Shown: positions 19,859 to 32,655, counted from the stretch's first letter. The stretch is DNA of 64,000 nucleotides from Cladopsammia gracilis (GCA_022457155.1 JAJGOT010000197.1:698001-762000), one strand, 5' to 3'. Translations and numbers: made by a program. The notes: a model not told the origin generated them from the letters alone.

Positions 19859-22800
19859 ATGGCAAAAAACTACTTTCAAGGTCTTCTTGGCGAGAAATTA
19901 TTGGGAAAAAGCGGAGACGTTCAAACCGCGGATATTTGCGGCGAAGGCAAGACGGTGGGTTTATACTTCTCTGCTCATTGGTGTCCGCCTTGTCGGGGCT
20001 TCACACCACAATTGGCTGAATTTTACGAGAAGAACCACGAGAACAAGAAATTTGAAATAGTTTTTGTGAGCTCGGACAAGAATGAGACGGAATTTTCGGA
20101 ATACTACAAAGATATGCCATGGCTGGCCTTGCCGTACTCGGATCGAACTAAAAAGGTAAGCTTATTTGGGTTTTTGTATGCATGCTTAGGGCTAGTTAGC
20201 AAAGATAACAAGCTCATTAAACCCGTTTACATTTCTGCTTTCAATGGGATGCAGAACGCTAATTTCCTCAAGTAGGTGAAACATTTCCAGATCTCCAGCT
20301 ATATTGGTTGCAAACAAATTAAAATCTAGGTTGTGTTATCGTTTGATTGCTTTGCTTGGAAACACAAATAACCAAGGACTCCCTACCGATTTCTTTGCTT
20401 AATCTTTCGAGATTTTCATCCCGAAGAACGTCACGTGTCTTCTTGTATGCCCCTTGAACTAAAATATTTAGTTTTATTTTGCGATTCGAACTTTCTCAGT
20501 TTTATTGTCTTATTCCGTGTTGTTGATAATCCAGTTAAATTTGTATGTGGCATTCGCGCGCGCGCATTTAGGAGCTTATTTTAAATTCTAAGCTTATATG
20601 AAATAATTCAGCTGCCTGTTATGAAAATATATAATATTGGCTCTCTTCGAATTCAAACGAAAAGAAAATTTATTCGTGCTATATAATTTATGGTAGACCA
20701 TAGCGAGCCAGCTGCTGTGATGATAAGAATAGCAAGTAGTCATATAAAATACCAAGAAAAACAAAAAGGGAAAATTTTTCCGCTTTATAAGAAGTTTTTT
20801 TAAAATTTGTGCAAACCGCAAATCGACATGCGGCGCCAAATAACGAATACAGTATACCTTGTGAATTGTATTAATTTAAGAGCTTGTAAACTTGTGTTGA
20901 TATCCGATATTGTGATATACAGCTGTATAAATTAGATCGGTTTCCTGAGTTAAATTTCCTTCTTGTTTCGAAAACAAACTTTAATAAAAAAGCTTAGAAA
21001 AGAAAACAATTTTTAGTTTGGTATGTGGAACATGATACAAATTATTATTTCCGAGATGTGGTAAAGGAATTTCCTATCATTAGCCTTTTTTTATTCACTA
21101 CAAAATATTAATGTTATTTTAAAGTCAAACCTTATGGTTCTGTGAATAAAATCTTAGCATGTGACCACCCAAATGGCCGTTATTGGCCTGCATTTCCTCC
21201 TAACTGTAATTACCTTAATACTTAATAATTTTATGTTGTACATGTACATATGCATGTATGTACAAGGCAATCCAACTTTTGAGTCTTAGGGGGGGGGGGG
21301 GGGGGGGCTTTGGGTCCTGTTAGAAACCGCAAAACTGCCAAAAATAGCAATCAAAACCACAGCACACAATTATCAAAACAATGCAAGCTAATCAATACAA
21401 TAGTGAAAATACTACTGTATATGGAACTGTGCTTGATCACTGGTTCTAAATCCATTTCTGAGTAACTATCGTCACTGCTTGATAAAGTCATCAGTCTAAG
21501 GGAAATGGTCAGAATTATCGCACTCAGACAGGAACCACCGTTTTACAAAAAGACTGGGCCCGGTTGTTTGAAAGCAGGGTTAAACTAACTTACGGTTAGG
21601 CCTAACCGGAAGTTAAATTTCTTAACCGCGGGTTTGTTAACCCGAGGTTGAAATGGCATTGTTCAAGACGCGGTTAGAGGACCGGTTAGCTAACCTCGGG
21701 TTAAGCACGGCTAACCCATGGTAAGTATCCCATAATACTCTTTAGAAGTTGTTTTGAAAAAGTTTGAAGCCACTTCGCCCGATCTATTTGAAATGTTTTG
21801 AGTATAAAATAGTGAAATATTGTAGAATTTAAAGTTAACTATATTTCTAGCTGAATAGTAGCTCTTCTGGGAAGAATTTTGCGAGGATTTCAAGGTCAAG
21901 CATCACAGGCAAGAAGGAAAAATGGCTCACCTTCATGGATTTGTATTCTTACGGCTAGAAGAAGCTGAACGTTTTGTGCATCTTTATTTTCAAACAACAT
22001 GAAAATATTAACTCCTGTCCGAGTAATACTTTTGACCATTTCCCTAAATGCTAAAGGTTGTTAACAAGGCTAGGTACAAAGACACAGCCAGGAAAAAAAA
22101 ACACAAGGAAATAAAAAGAAATTGCTTTCCGCTTTGCTAAAAACTAAAATTTATCCGAATGTCAAAAAGGAGCTAAACTGAAAACTAAAATGAATAATGC
22201 AACCATGAAACCGCAAAGTTTTGGTGTGAAAACTAAAAAATTGTAATATAAATGAAGTAAGGTTGTTAAAAAGCAAAAAAAAAAATGAAAAACTTTGTAA
22301 AGTGGAGTTAGTCAAGTTCTACCTACAGCTGTAGCTACCGACAACTGATAACTCTGCCATTTTGAGTTCAGGCATCAAGTGAATGAAAAGTTTTCATAAA
22401 AAATGTGTACTGCGAGCAGCACTCCAATTTCTGTTAGAAACTGCAAAACTGCCAAAAATAGCAATCAACCAACCACAGCAAACAATTTTCAAAACAATGC
22501 AAATTATGCAAATCTTTCTACAATGGTGAAAATATATGGACTGTGATCACTGGTTCTAAATCAGTCAATATCAAATCCCTGATAATCTGGGATGATTAAG
22601 ATAATATCTACCCACAAAGGCAGATTCCACATCCTTTGTACAATGTTGTCTGCAGTGGTAATGCAAATAAATCCTTGCCCTGGCTGGTAGTCTTTCTTTC
22701 CCATCTGGAAAACGGTGCGACCTATGCTCCTGTCTAGAAACACAGAAATCAAAGGGTTTCTTAAGTCACAGGGTAGGAGTGACAGGGCTTGAGACTAACG

Positions 22801-25800
22801 TTTCAGGTTACTAGCCTAGTGACTAGTGACAGGTTTGAATTCACTAGCCAAAATAATTTTTTACTAGCCTGAATTGTACAAGGGGTGGGGACAATAACAT
22901 GTGTCATACTGATTATTAAGAAAAAATCTACGATATTGAAAACACAACTTGATCAATTTTACTAACGCCTTACTAACGTACAGAGAAATATCGAGAAGAT
23001 AAGACTAATACCTAACGTACCGAAAAACGTTGAGATATCTGTTTACAGTCTATATTTCAGTATTTGTTCTCAATTTGCTTTTGCCATTCATCGGAAATAG
23101 TTTTCAGTTTGGTTCCGTCTGGTGCTTCAGTTGTGATTCTCACTAGCCCAAATGGCTAGTGAAAGCAAAAATCTACCAGCCAAAACTGAATTTTTACTAG
23201 ACTTTAGCAAGTTGGCTACTGTTAGTCTTGAGCCCTGAGGGAGGTAGAAAGTCTGGCATAACTGTTGATCTGCTTGTTGCCATTGCCAGTGAGAATTCTT
23301 GTAACCATTTTTCTTATTTAAAGGATTCTAGTCAACCATGCCTATGTTTTTGTTTATATGTTGGTCACGGTGGGGAGTTTAGTTTCAAAATTAATTATGT
23401 GACAAAAGGTCAAGACCGTGGCGATCGGGAGATAATGAACAGACTTGGGACAAAATTAATAAATTGAAATTGAACTGACGACAACATACTTACTTGAGAT
23501 AGGCAATGTTTGCATTTTTAACCCATGAATATACGCGCATGCGTAATGAACGGGTTATCGGTAACGGCGACAGATATGCAAATGAGTCATTCACTCGCTC
23601 ACTCCTTCCATCAAAACTTAAACTTAAACTTAAAACTTAGTGATGTAATGCTTTGTTACGAATGCGTTTTGTAACAAGAACAGCGTGAACCCAGCGATAA
23701 CAATTAACTAAATTGGTGTAAACGAGTATAAACAATAAGCTTAAAGATGTTTCGCATTTGGAGTCTTTAATGCAACGTTAAAATCAATCTAAAATGAATT
23801 TTCAACTGAGACGCGTTTTGATGGTTATCTTCCTTCAAGTAATAAAATTTATCCTTTTTCAAGTCAGTGGTCAAGGCGGTCGAGTGGTGTAAGGCGCAGA
23901 CTTACAGCAGAAAGGCCCAGGTTTGAATCACTCGGGCTGTTCTTTTTTTTTCTTTTTTCTTTTTTTTTTTCCTTCCTTCCTTTCTTCTTCGGACTGAAAA
24001 TCATAAAAGTGATGTACTGTATTTTTATTGTTTGCGCTTGTCAAAAATCCTTACGTTTAAATTAAAAAAAAAATTGAACCACGACAGAGTGAAAACATAA
24101 GCTTACCGCAATATTGCGTTACGCTAGCATTTCAAATTCACGGGTTGGCTCTAAGGAGACTCGTGAAGAATAATTCTGTTGGTTCGCTCAGTTGCCTTAG
24201 GTCTACCATGCAGAGGAGCGTGAAAGGCCATCGAGCAACACTTGTTCAACAGAGTCATTTTATCCCAAATAAAGCATAAAAGGATACAGAAACTAGAGAA
24301 ATATAAGCACTGATAATTTACCAAGGCTTTTGTGGCAGTTTCAGAAAATACAAAACAATCCACTTGGATTTTGTTTTGCTTTATGAAATGCCTAAATTTC
24401 GATGGCAGAGAAAAGGGCAGATAATTTCACAATTGATGTGCGCAAGGAATTGTGGTTGTCTTGGATCCTTTCAAGCTTGTTGCAGTTGCTCTTGCTAATG
24501 AATCAATCCAATATTTTTTCTATGGACAGGACCACCTTTCAAAGAAGTTCAAGGTGTCTGGTATCCCAACATTAGTGCTTATAGATGGGAATAATGGTAA
24601 AGAGATCACGAAAGAAGGTCGTGGGATGCTGCTGGGTGATAAAAAGGGTGACAACTTTCCGTGGAAGCCTAAAGGAGTCTGCGAAATTCTCAAGGATGTC
24701 AAGCTCATCAACAACAAAAAGGAGGAGAAATCTTTTGATGATCTGTCTGGGAAGGTTATTGGCCTGTATTTCTCAGCTCACTGGGTATGTTTATTAAAGA
24801 CAATCATTATATATTCCAGGCCTGTTGGGGGGTGCGTCGAGTGCATCCAAATCCCCCCCCCCCCCCCCCCCCCCCCCAAGGACTGCGCACTCTCGCACCT
24901 TTTGTAGGCTGACAGTTAAAAGAAAGTGAATTATTTAATAAAAAAAGATAGCAGTGTTTGTCTAATTCGCCAATTACCCATATGTTGTTTGGAAATGAAA
25001 ATAAATAAGCAGAAAATTATAAGCAAAGAAAATATATTCATAGTTTGATAGCAGCCATTGACGAATAATAAACAGTCATAAAAAGTATTTCCATGAATCA
25101 TGTAGAATTGTCACAGAATAATGTGTGTTCCTGAGGAAAACAAGTCCTTGAATATTGTTGACAAGTCCTGCAAAAGTCCTTGTCAAAAAATAAAGAGTTC
25201 TTAAAGTCTGTATGGTTTCTGTTTGTAGTGTCCACCTTGCAGGGGCTTCACACCAAAGTTGATAGAGTGCTACAATAAATTACTTGCAAAAGAAAAGCCT
25301 TTTGAAATCATCTTTGTGAGCTCAGACCGTGGACAAGATGGCTTTGATGACTACTTCAAGGACATGCCCTGGCTTGCAGTTCCATTTGGAAATGAGGTTG
25401 GCAAACAGTTGTCTGAAAAATTTTCAGTCCAAGGTGAGAAAAAAGTGATTAAAGGACTTTGGGGAATCTCCTAATCAGGTGGTGCTTTAAAGTTTGTGGA
25501 TGAAATCCTATGCTGTGACCATTCAAATGAAACCTCTTCAGCAGTACTTTGGCACGGTACCATTTGTTCTAACTTTTCAGTCTGTGGATGAAATCCTTTG
25601 GTGTGACCATTCAAATGAAACCTCTTTAGCAGTACTTTTGCATGGTACCATTATTTTGTTCTAACTTTTGAGACTGTGGATGAAATCCTATGGTGTGACC
25701 ATTGAAATGAAACCTCTTCAGCAGTACTTTTGCATGGTACCATTTGTTCTAACTTTTGAGTCTGTTCATAAAATCCTATGATGTGACTATTGAAATGAAA

Positions 25801-28800
25801 CCTCTTCAGCAGTACTTTTGCATGGTACCATCTGTTCTAACTTTTGAGTCTGTTGATGAAATCCTATGGTGTGACCATTCATATGAAACCTCTTCAGCAG
25901 TACTTTTGCATGGTACCATTTGTTCTAACTTTTGAGTCTGTGGATGAAATCCTATGGTGTGACCATTCAAACGAAACCTCTTCAGCAGTACTTTTGCATG
26001 GTACCATTTGTTCTAACTTTTGAGTCTGTGGATGAAATCCTATGGTGTGACCATTCAAATGAAACCTCTTCAGCAGTACTTTTGTGTGGTACCATTTTGT
26101 TTTTCAATATTATTTTTACAAAATGAAGTTTGGAATTTTTCTTTAATTTTGATTTTTGGCGCTCTTGGGAGTCAAAGGGTTAAAGTCGCCACAGTTTTTA
26201 TTATCACCTCTTCATAAAATAACTCTGTAATTACTGCACTGAAAGATAGGGTCAACCCTGAGGACAGGAGACGGAAGCTCCTGTGGGTAATAAAATTAAC
26301 CCTTTCGGTTTAAAGTATTAGGAAAATGTCCTTCATTGTGACCATCAAAATGAAAGCTTATTTTTTATAATTCTATTTTTAAAGTGGTTGTTAGTTGTTG
26401 CTTACAAGAGGTGGCTGTACATGGAGGTACGACTGTTTGTTCTAATCACTGCATTTTGTTGTTGTTTAAGGTATTCCTACATTTATCCTGTTGGATGATA
26501 AACAGGATGTCATCAGTACAAATGGCCGTGGTTGTGTTTCAAACGACCCAGAGGGAGAGGTGAGACTTAAAAGTACATTGTAACATAACACAACACAACA
26601 AAACAAAACATAGCATAACATACATGTAACGTAGCATCATGTTATTATAGTAATACATGTAGAACAGGAAGGCATACATGTGTAGCATAGTACAGGCCAT
26701 ATAAGATTACATTGCAATATTGTGTTTTATTGTTAGACTATGATGTCTTAAAATATAGCAAAAGAATATATATGTTGTGGTTCAAAATTAGCCTCTGGTT
26801 TAAAATGGTTTTTTTGAACCATTTTATTTTTTTCAAACCAGTTTAAAATTTTTGAACTGGTTTGTTTATCAACTGTCTAAAAAGGGATTTTATTTATGGG
26901 GTGTGGTTTAAAAAATAGGGACTTGGTTTTTTGGTCGGGGTCTAAAAAGAATAGACCAAAAAAAATAGCCCCCCCCCCCACTCATATCCTTTCTGTGCAC
27001 CCCCCCTCACCTCACTTCCCCTCCCCCCCCTCCCCTCCCCCCTCCCCCCCCTACCCTACCCTCCCTGGTTTGAAAAAAATAAACTGGTTTAAAAATTTCA
27101 AACGAAAGATTAAATTTGAGCCACAACATATATGTTGTGGGTCAAAATTTGCCTTGGTTCAAAATTTTATTTTCCTTTGTTTTTTGGTATGAAAATGCAT
27201 AATAATGTCTGATAATGAGTTTTAAACAAAGGAAAATAGAATTTGAACCAAGGCAAATTTTGACCCACAACATATACAAAATATGCTAGCATATTACACT
27301 GTAGTTTTCTGGTTTAGCAGGTTAGGAATAGAGCAAAGTTAAAATGCAAGTGCACACGCTCAAAACGAGATGAAACCCTGGACAAAATATGACAGCTAAA
27401 TTGAGAAGTTGCTATGGAAATTTGACCTAATTGCTTGCATTTTACCTTGCTCCCTGAAGCTTGAAAAAAAAAATCCTATGCAACTCATAAAAATTAATAT
27501 ACACATCAATCAAACCACCAAATAAGATATACATGTATTTTACCTTTTTAGTACAAACTTAAATAATGCATCTCCTTACAAAAGGTGATGTTTGCCCATG
27601 CTTGTGTTTTACATGTAGTTGGGACCAATCATGTTTGATATACTCTCAACAGAAAAATATTAAGTCATGTTTTTTCGTCACATGTCCTGCGCTGCTGGCA
27701 ACAGGCCATTTTGGGCGAGTGACTATTAGAACTGCAACAAAAAATGGAAAATAATTATTTGTACTCGTCCAAGAATACTTGGTGCTTCACCTGGACCAGT
27801 GGCCAAGTGCTATTTTCCATCCCTGGCAACCTACAGTAAATTACTAATATTACTATCCTGTAGAGCCTCATTAATGTAAACTACATGTAGCTAATTAAAA
27901 TGTTTGTAAACTTCATGGTTGTATGTGAATGCTTCATACACATTTAATTTTTGAAAATTATCAACTAAAACGTTTGTGAACTGCTTAATAGTTTTTTTTT
28001 TTTCCAAAATCCATAATGCAAAATAATTGAAATTGAAATTCCAAATTTGAACTCTGCAATATAACTGTACCTTCAGTCTTTTGCTCTGAATGTTTTCCAT
28101 TACAGGAATTTCCTTGGAAGCTCAAACCCTTAAATGTCCTGAATGAAATGACAGTTAATACCGTCAATGAAGAGGCCTGTCTGATTTATTTTACAGGTTT
28201 GTAACATCAGTACATTAATAAAATATAATTTACCAGTACAATGGTTACCATAAACATGCAACCCATCGCATTTCATTTCAGACAGTCAAACTTGAGTTTG
28301 GTGGACTTCAATCAAAGGAAAGCCGTTAACATTCTTTTATAAAATTCTGACTGGATTTCAAACAGTTTTACCAGAAAAGAAAAGTAAAATAAAATAAAAA
28401 ATATAATATTGAAGTCAGTTACAGTTTAAAAGAGATTTCATTCAACATGATAAAAAATTGGTGCTGGATGTAGCGGCTTTATGATCTACCTAACATTATT
28501 GCATCACTCAGCACACTTACAGTTTCTGTAAAGGTCATGTTACACAGGACGATTCGCAACGACTATTTTTAGCACAATTTGGTTGCGCGGACGATTTTCT
28601 TCGAAATTTTTGCGTTGTGAAGTTTTTGAATCAGCTTCAAAAACTTGCAACACAAAAACACGAATTTTACTCAAGTTTCATGTAACAAACCTGTCGTTAA
28701 TTTTGTTGCGCTAAAAATTGTGTTTGCGAATCATCCCGTGTAACATCACCTTAAACGACTGGTACATTTGTCAATTTATTTACAACAATAACAACAATTT

Positions 28801-30666
28801 ATTCTTTATACAACAATACAAGAGCTGGATGGTTTGGTTTGCCCTGCAAATAGCTGGAAAGATAATCGTGGCGGGGCAAAACAAGTACAAGAATAACACA
28901 AATTATCTAATAAAATCAAAAACCTTATACTGTTACAAAGCCTTTGCAGATTACACTAAAAATGAATAAAACACAGAAGTTAAGTGATCTAATTAACACA
29001 GTGCTTACTAGCTTAATGGCTTACAGCGCTTACTAGCTTTGTTTGCTTGACATCCTGTGAGAATCCAAAATAATTTTAACGACCTTTCTTTGACTGATGA
29101 CCGCTAAAACTCAACTTTATCCACTTCTTGAAGGTAAGATAACCGCTGTAAGAAAAGTTAACACCCTGAAGGAAATGCTAGTCATCAGACATTCAAACAG
29201 ATCATGCCCAGAGCATCCTTGCAATCTATGCAGTGAGTGAGTGTGTTGTTCTTTATTCGCGTCAGTCTTCAGTTAATAAATATTTGTTAAACACTACAAA
29301 TTTAAGCATCAGTAAAAGAGAGTACATGTAATGTTCAGTTGCAATTAAGATAACCAATCTGATTTTGAATAATTGTTCAAGAAATGCTTTGTGAACCCTT
29401 TCACTCTTGGATTCAATTATGGAGACATGTAGTGTAGTCCTAACTTTTTAGTCTGTGGAATAAATCCTATGGTGTGACCATTCAAATGAAACCTCTTCAG
29501 CAGTACTTTTGCATGGTACCATTTGTTCTAACTTTTGAGTCTGTGGATGAAATCCTATGGTGTAACCATTCAAATGAAACCTTTTCAGCAGTACTTTTGC
29601 ATGGTACCATTTGTTCTAACTTTTGAGTCTGTTGATGAAATCCTATGGTGTGACCATTCAAATGAAACCTCTTTGGCAGTACTTTTACATGGTACCATTT
29701 GTTCTAACTTTTGAGTCTGTGGATGAAATCCTATGATGTGACCATTCAAATGAAACCTCTTCAGCAGTACTTTTGCATGGTACCATTTGTTCTAACTTTT
29801 GAGTTTGTGGATGAAATCCTATGGTGTGACCATTCAAATGAAACCTTTTCAGCAGTACTTTTGCATGGTACCATTTGTTCTAACTTTTGAGTCTGTTGAT
29901 GAAATCCTATGGTGTGACCATTCAAATGAAACCTCTTTGGCAGTACTTTTACATGGTACCATTTGTTCTAACTTTTGAGTCTGTGGATGAAATCCTATGA
30001 TGTGACCATTCAAATGAAACCTCTTCAGCAGTACTTTTGCATGGTACCATTTGTTCTAACTTTTGAGTTTGTGGATGAAATCCTATGGTGTGACCATTCA
30101 AATGAAACCTCTTCAGTAGTACTTTTGCATGGTACCATTTGTTCTAACTTTTGAGTCTGTTGATGAAATCCTATGATGTGACCATTCAAATGAAACCTCT
30201 TTGGCAGTACTTTTGCATGGTACCACTTGTTTTTGAATATTTTACAAACTGAAATTTGGAATTATTCTTAAATTTTAATTTTGGGCACTCTTGGGACTGA
30301 GTTACAGGGTTAATAAACACATCCTGCAGTTGCGGTTTTCCACTTATTCTGTCCTGCTTTCTTCTTTAAGATGGCGAAGAAGCCACCATCAAAAGTGCCC
30401 AGGAAATCATCCAGCCTGTAGCTGAGCATTTCTTGCAAAAGGCGGATCCGGCGGTGATATTTTTCTACACCAAGGGGGATGACACATCCGATAGCTTGCG
30501 TGACTTCGTGCAAGTCCCCGAGGATGACAACATAATTGTGATCCTTGATATCCCCTCCCAAAAGGTGTATGTTTGTGATGATGAAGTTTTAACCAAGGAG
30601 GGCTTGCAGAGATTTGTAACAGATTTTGCCGATGGTAAATTGACAGGAAAGAAATTGAGGGTCTAG
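19859..30666 (+). CDS. NXN: Nucleoredoxin, 6 coding exons
   Basis: Thioredoxin-fold oxidoreductase of the tryparedoxin/nucleoredoxin family. In vertebrates NXN binds Dishevelled and other partners in a redox-dependent way. Exons: 19859-20155, 24530-24784, 25229-25433, 26471-26559, 28106-28196 and 30371-30666. They join in phase to 410 residues; human NXN is 435. Domain 1 (about 1-170) has FSAHWCPPCRGFTPQ with the CPPC at 42-45, then IVFVSSDKNE, MPWLALPYSD and VSGIPTLVLID. Domain 2 (about 171-310) has VIGLYFSAHW joined across an intron to CPPCRGFTPK (CPPC 185-188), then IIFVSSDRG, MPWLAVPFG and GIPTFILLDD. Domain 3 (about 311-410) is a thioredoxin-like fold without CxxC, with the family motif DDTSDSLRDF. 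The start ATG opens straight onto the family's N-terminal FQGLLGEKLLG. Introns 3 and 5 carry related minisatellite arrays; intron 1 is 4.4 kb and holds several transposons. Confidence 0.95.
21282..21310. repeat. Poly-G tract in NXN intron 1
   Basis: A run of about 20 G (near 21289-21308). A comparable poly-C run lies at about 24853-24877 in intron 2. Confidence 0.9.
21498..22046. repeat. Inverted-repeat element, GGGAAATGGT family
   Basis: Starts AAGGGAAATGGTCAGAATTA followed by CTCAGACAGGA and ends TCCTGTCCGAGTAA ... TTGACCATTTCCCT. A GGTTGTTCAAA-family element is nested in its left part. A second member lies at 52.06-52.41 kb. Confidence 0.7.
21556..21725. repeat. GGTTGTTCAAA-family element, 5' part
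   Basis: Opens GGGCCCGGTTGTTTGAAAGC and is then rich in GGTTAACC-like palindromes (GGTTAGGCCTAACCGG, GGTTAGCTAACCTCGGG). The right terminus is not clear. Confidence 0.6.
22793..23237. repeat. hAT-like non-autonomous element
   Basis: Terminal inverted repeats CAGGGCTTGAGACTAACG and GTTAGTCTTGAGCCCTG. CAGGG ends are typical of hAT elements. Inside, subterminal ACTAGCC / GGCTAGT words repeat in both orientations. No convincing 8-bp target duplication was seen and no transposase is encoded. Confidence 0.7.
23868..23937 (+). repeat. tRNA-like (pseudo-tRNA or SINE head)
   Basis: CAAGGCGGTCGAGTGG (A-box-like, leucine-tRNA style) is followed 30 bases later by CCCAGGTTTGAATCACTCG (B-box-like) and a T-rich stretch. 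The anticodon arm does not pair well, so a working tRNA is unlikely. Confidence 0.5.
25495..26185 (+). repeat. Minisatellite array 1 (about 88-base unit, ~7 copies), NXN intron 3
   Basis: Units run TTTTGAGTCTGTGGATGAAA, TCCTATGGTGTGACCATTCA, AATGAAACCTCTTCAGCAGT, ACTTTTGCATGGTACCATTT and so on, repeating about every 88 bases from about 25495 to 26095 with only a few changes per unit. The last unit passes into a unique 3' flank ending CTCTTGGGAGTCAAAGGGTT, the terminus of the AACCCTTT MITE family. The array is an internal expansion of that element. Confidence 0.9.
26770..27275. repeat. Palindromic ATATGTTGTGG element cluster, NXN intron 4
   Basis: ATATATGTTGTGGTTCAAAA opens it. Opposed copies occur at about 27120-27150 (CCACAACATATATGTTGTGG, a perfect palindrome) and it closes CCACAACATAT. 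Between are a 60-base C-rich stretch (27000-27062) and inverted AAAATTTGCCTTGGTTCAAA / TTTGAACCAAGGCAAATTTT arms. A related start lies at about 5673. Confidence 0.75.
28532..28751. repeat. MITE with TAA target duplication (PIF/Harbinger-like)
   Basis: The ends AGGTCATGTTACACAGGACG and CGTGTAACATCACCT are inverted, flanked on both sides by TAA (28529-28531 and 28752-28754). Length 220 bases, in NXN intron 5. The superfamily is inferred from the 3-bp TAA duplication. Confidence 0.75.
29395..30312 (+). repeat. Minisatellite array 2 (about 88-base unit, ~9 copies), NXN intron 5
   Basis: Left terminus AACCCTTTCACTCTTGG, then about nine units with the same consensus as array 1, then the 3' flank ending ACTGAGTTACAGGGTTAA. 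Pairs of adjacent units share private variants (TCTTTGGCAGTACTTTTACATG recurs two units apart; GAGTTTGTGG likewise), showing amplification in blocks of more than one unit. It ends less than 60 bases before the last NXN exon. Confidence 0.9.
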
Positions 30667-31069
30667 AATACAAAATATTAACAATTTGACGCCACTTTGC
30701 ACAAAAGCTGTCGGCCTTTTTTGTTTGCACTGAATATTGAATAGTTTTAAGGTCCGGTTACAGAAGGTAACTTTTCAGTAAATTTCTACAAAATGTTTGT
30801 TAGATAAAATGACCTTATTAAGTACTATAAACTGTAATTTATTAACTGCAGAACTGCCCAGCAATAGGAAAATTAGATAGGAATTTTAAAATTGGTATCG
30901 ATTAGAAAAGGGGATTAAAGTTAAACAGTATTAACGAGAAATAATCGTAGACCGATTTTAGAATAGGGAATACACAAAGGAAACGGCCTTTTGACCTACC
31001 AAGCCCAAAGCTTGGTCTACCACTCTGTCCATTGTTTAGTATTAATTCTCGAAAAGTCATAAGTAAGAT

Positions 31070-31207
31070 ATCAAACATGAGACACAGTGCTTCATCAGAT
31101 TTCCAAACACCGCGAAGTGGGTTGAAAAACGAGGCGCAGCAGAGTTTTTTTAACCCACTTCAAGGTGTTTGGAAATCTGATGAAATACTGTCGAATGTTT
31201 GATATTA
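31070..31207. repeat. Foldback element, family A copy 2
   Basis: Same palindrome as at 1861-1992: CATCAGATTTCCAAACACC against GGTGTTTGGAAATCTGATG, with an extended ATATCAAACAT / TGTTTGATAT outer arm. Confidence 0.8.
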
Positions 31208-31995
31208 CTTCTCAAACAAAATAATTTTAGAAGGAGAGATTAAGGATGCAAAAATGAGGAGTGTTGCAACTGATTTCCAAACACTCATTAAAAATGAATT
31301 TCCTTTGTAATTTCGTCATGAATTATTAACGAGTTTGAGAAAGTAAAGCCTAAGACCTAAAGGAAACTTTCCTAACTAATTTATGGTTAAAATTTTCGTC
31401 AATTTGGGAAGTAGTTATTCGTAAGTTAAAAATGCAATAGGAAGTTTCCATTTTGCCCCAAACAAAAGTAGCCAAAAAAAGGTCATTAGTGTGTTTCTAG
31501 ATACATAAGATTTTTTAAAACGTTTAATTATTTTCTCGAGCAACTAATTGCGCATAGCATACACGTAACTTAAGATACATAAAGGTAAATGTTTTCTGGT
31601 AGTCTGTTTTATGTTCGCAGTACAAGTTTGTAAACAGCACTAACAATTTTAACATTAAAAGAGTGTTTAAAAAAACTGAATTGTTTGATGTGTTTTGTAG
31701 TGTTTACAACATGAGTGGCCGTGTTGTATCAGATTTAGAATCAGATTGTAGATCTGAAACAACACGGACGCGAATGTTGCACACCACTTATGAAATGAAA
31801 ATGAAATGCTAATTAGTTATTACAACAGTATACATCCACTTGTGGTTGTAACTTACTAGCATTTCATAGCTGTTCTCTATTAGGATTACAAGCCTTCATT
31901 AAATTTGTATTTCTTTTGCAGTTTCAAAATGAATTAATAATGAATGTAAATACACCTTATTCATGGTTTAACAGAATTCACGCAGATATTTTACG

Positions 31996-32161
31996 AATAG
32001 ACGATATTAGTATTCTCGGTATTGAACTGGAACTAGCTTGCAGTCGAGGCTAATGCGGGGGAATATCATTAAAAATATTTGCATGTGAAAAGATTCCCCC
32101 GCATGAGCCTCGACTGCACGCTAGTTCCAGTTCAATACCGAGAATACGATTATCGTCTATT
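31996..32161. repeat. Long foldback element
   Basis: The left arm (AATAGACGATATTAGTATTC, TCGGTATTGAACTGGAACTA, then GCAGTCGAGGCT) recurs inverted to 32161 with few mismatches. Arms are about 70 bases around a loop of roughly 30. Confidence 0.85.
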
Positions 32162-32584
32162 ATGTAGTATTGCGGGGCGAGAGAAAATGCGAACAATGAG
32201 TAAAATGTCCGCACGTATTATCTGTAAAACCATGGAATAAGGGATCCATAAATCGACTGAAAACCCTTTTATTATAGTTTCTGTGTCTTCAAACCGGGCA
32301 CTAAGGTGTAATACGACAATCTACCGTGTAATACGCTCAGATATTTTGCTTGTTCATCTTTCCTTATTAGGTAAAATGACATCACAGTCTAATAAACTAA
32401 AACAAACGATGATGATAATCTTCTGAACAACAATACTTTGCGAGTTTTTAACTAAAGGCGTCGGAGTCCACGGATGGCAGCCATGTTTGATGTAGTAAGT
32501 GAGAGAGGCTCAGTCCTTGGAAGTTTATTTGGAAATTAATTCCGTTCTATGCCCCGGTTTTACTGAGATTAGATACCTTAATGA

Positions 32585-32655
32585 GACTGGTCGGATGCTG
32601 AAAAGAGCTGACTTGTAATCCGGAGGCCCAGGTTTCAAGTCCGCCTTTCTCATCA
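32585..32655 (+). repeat. tRNA-like SINE head
   Basis: Contains GACTGGTCGGATGCTGAAAA, then GCCCAGGTTTCAAGTCCGCC (B-box-like) at tRNA spacing, followed by a 3' body of unclear extent. Degenerate and not a functional tRNA. Confidence 0.4.

Noticed and set aside
25495..30312. Regularly spaced repeats resembling a CRISPR array
   Set aside because: The ~88-base units are contiguous with no unique spacers, and the DNA is plainly animal; this is a minisatellite.
30310..30730. Minus-strand open frames over the last nucleoredoxin exon
   Set aside because: Shadows of the plus-strand exon, whose reading frame matches the NXN family to the stop codon.
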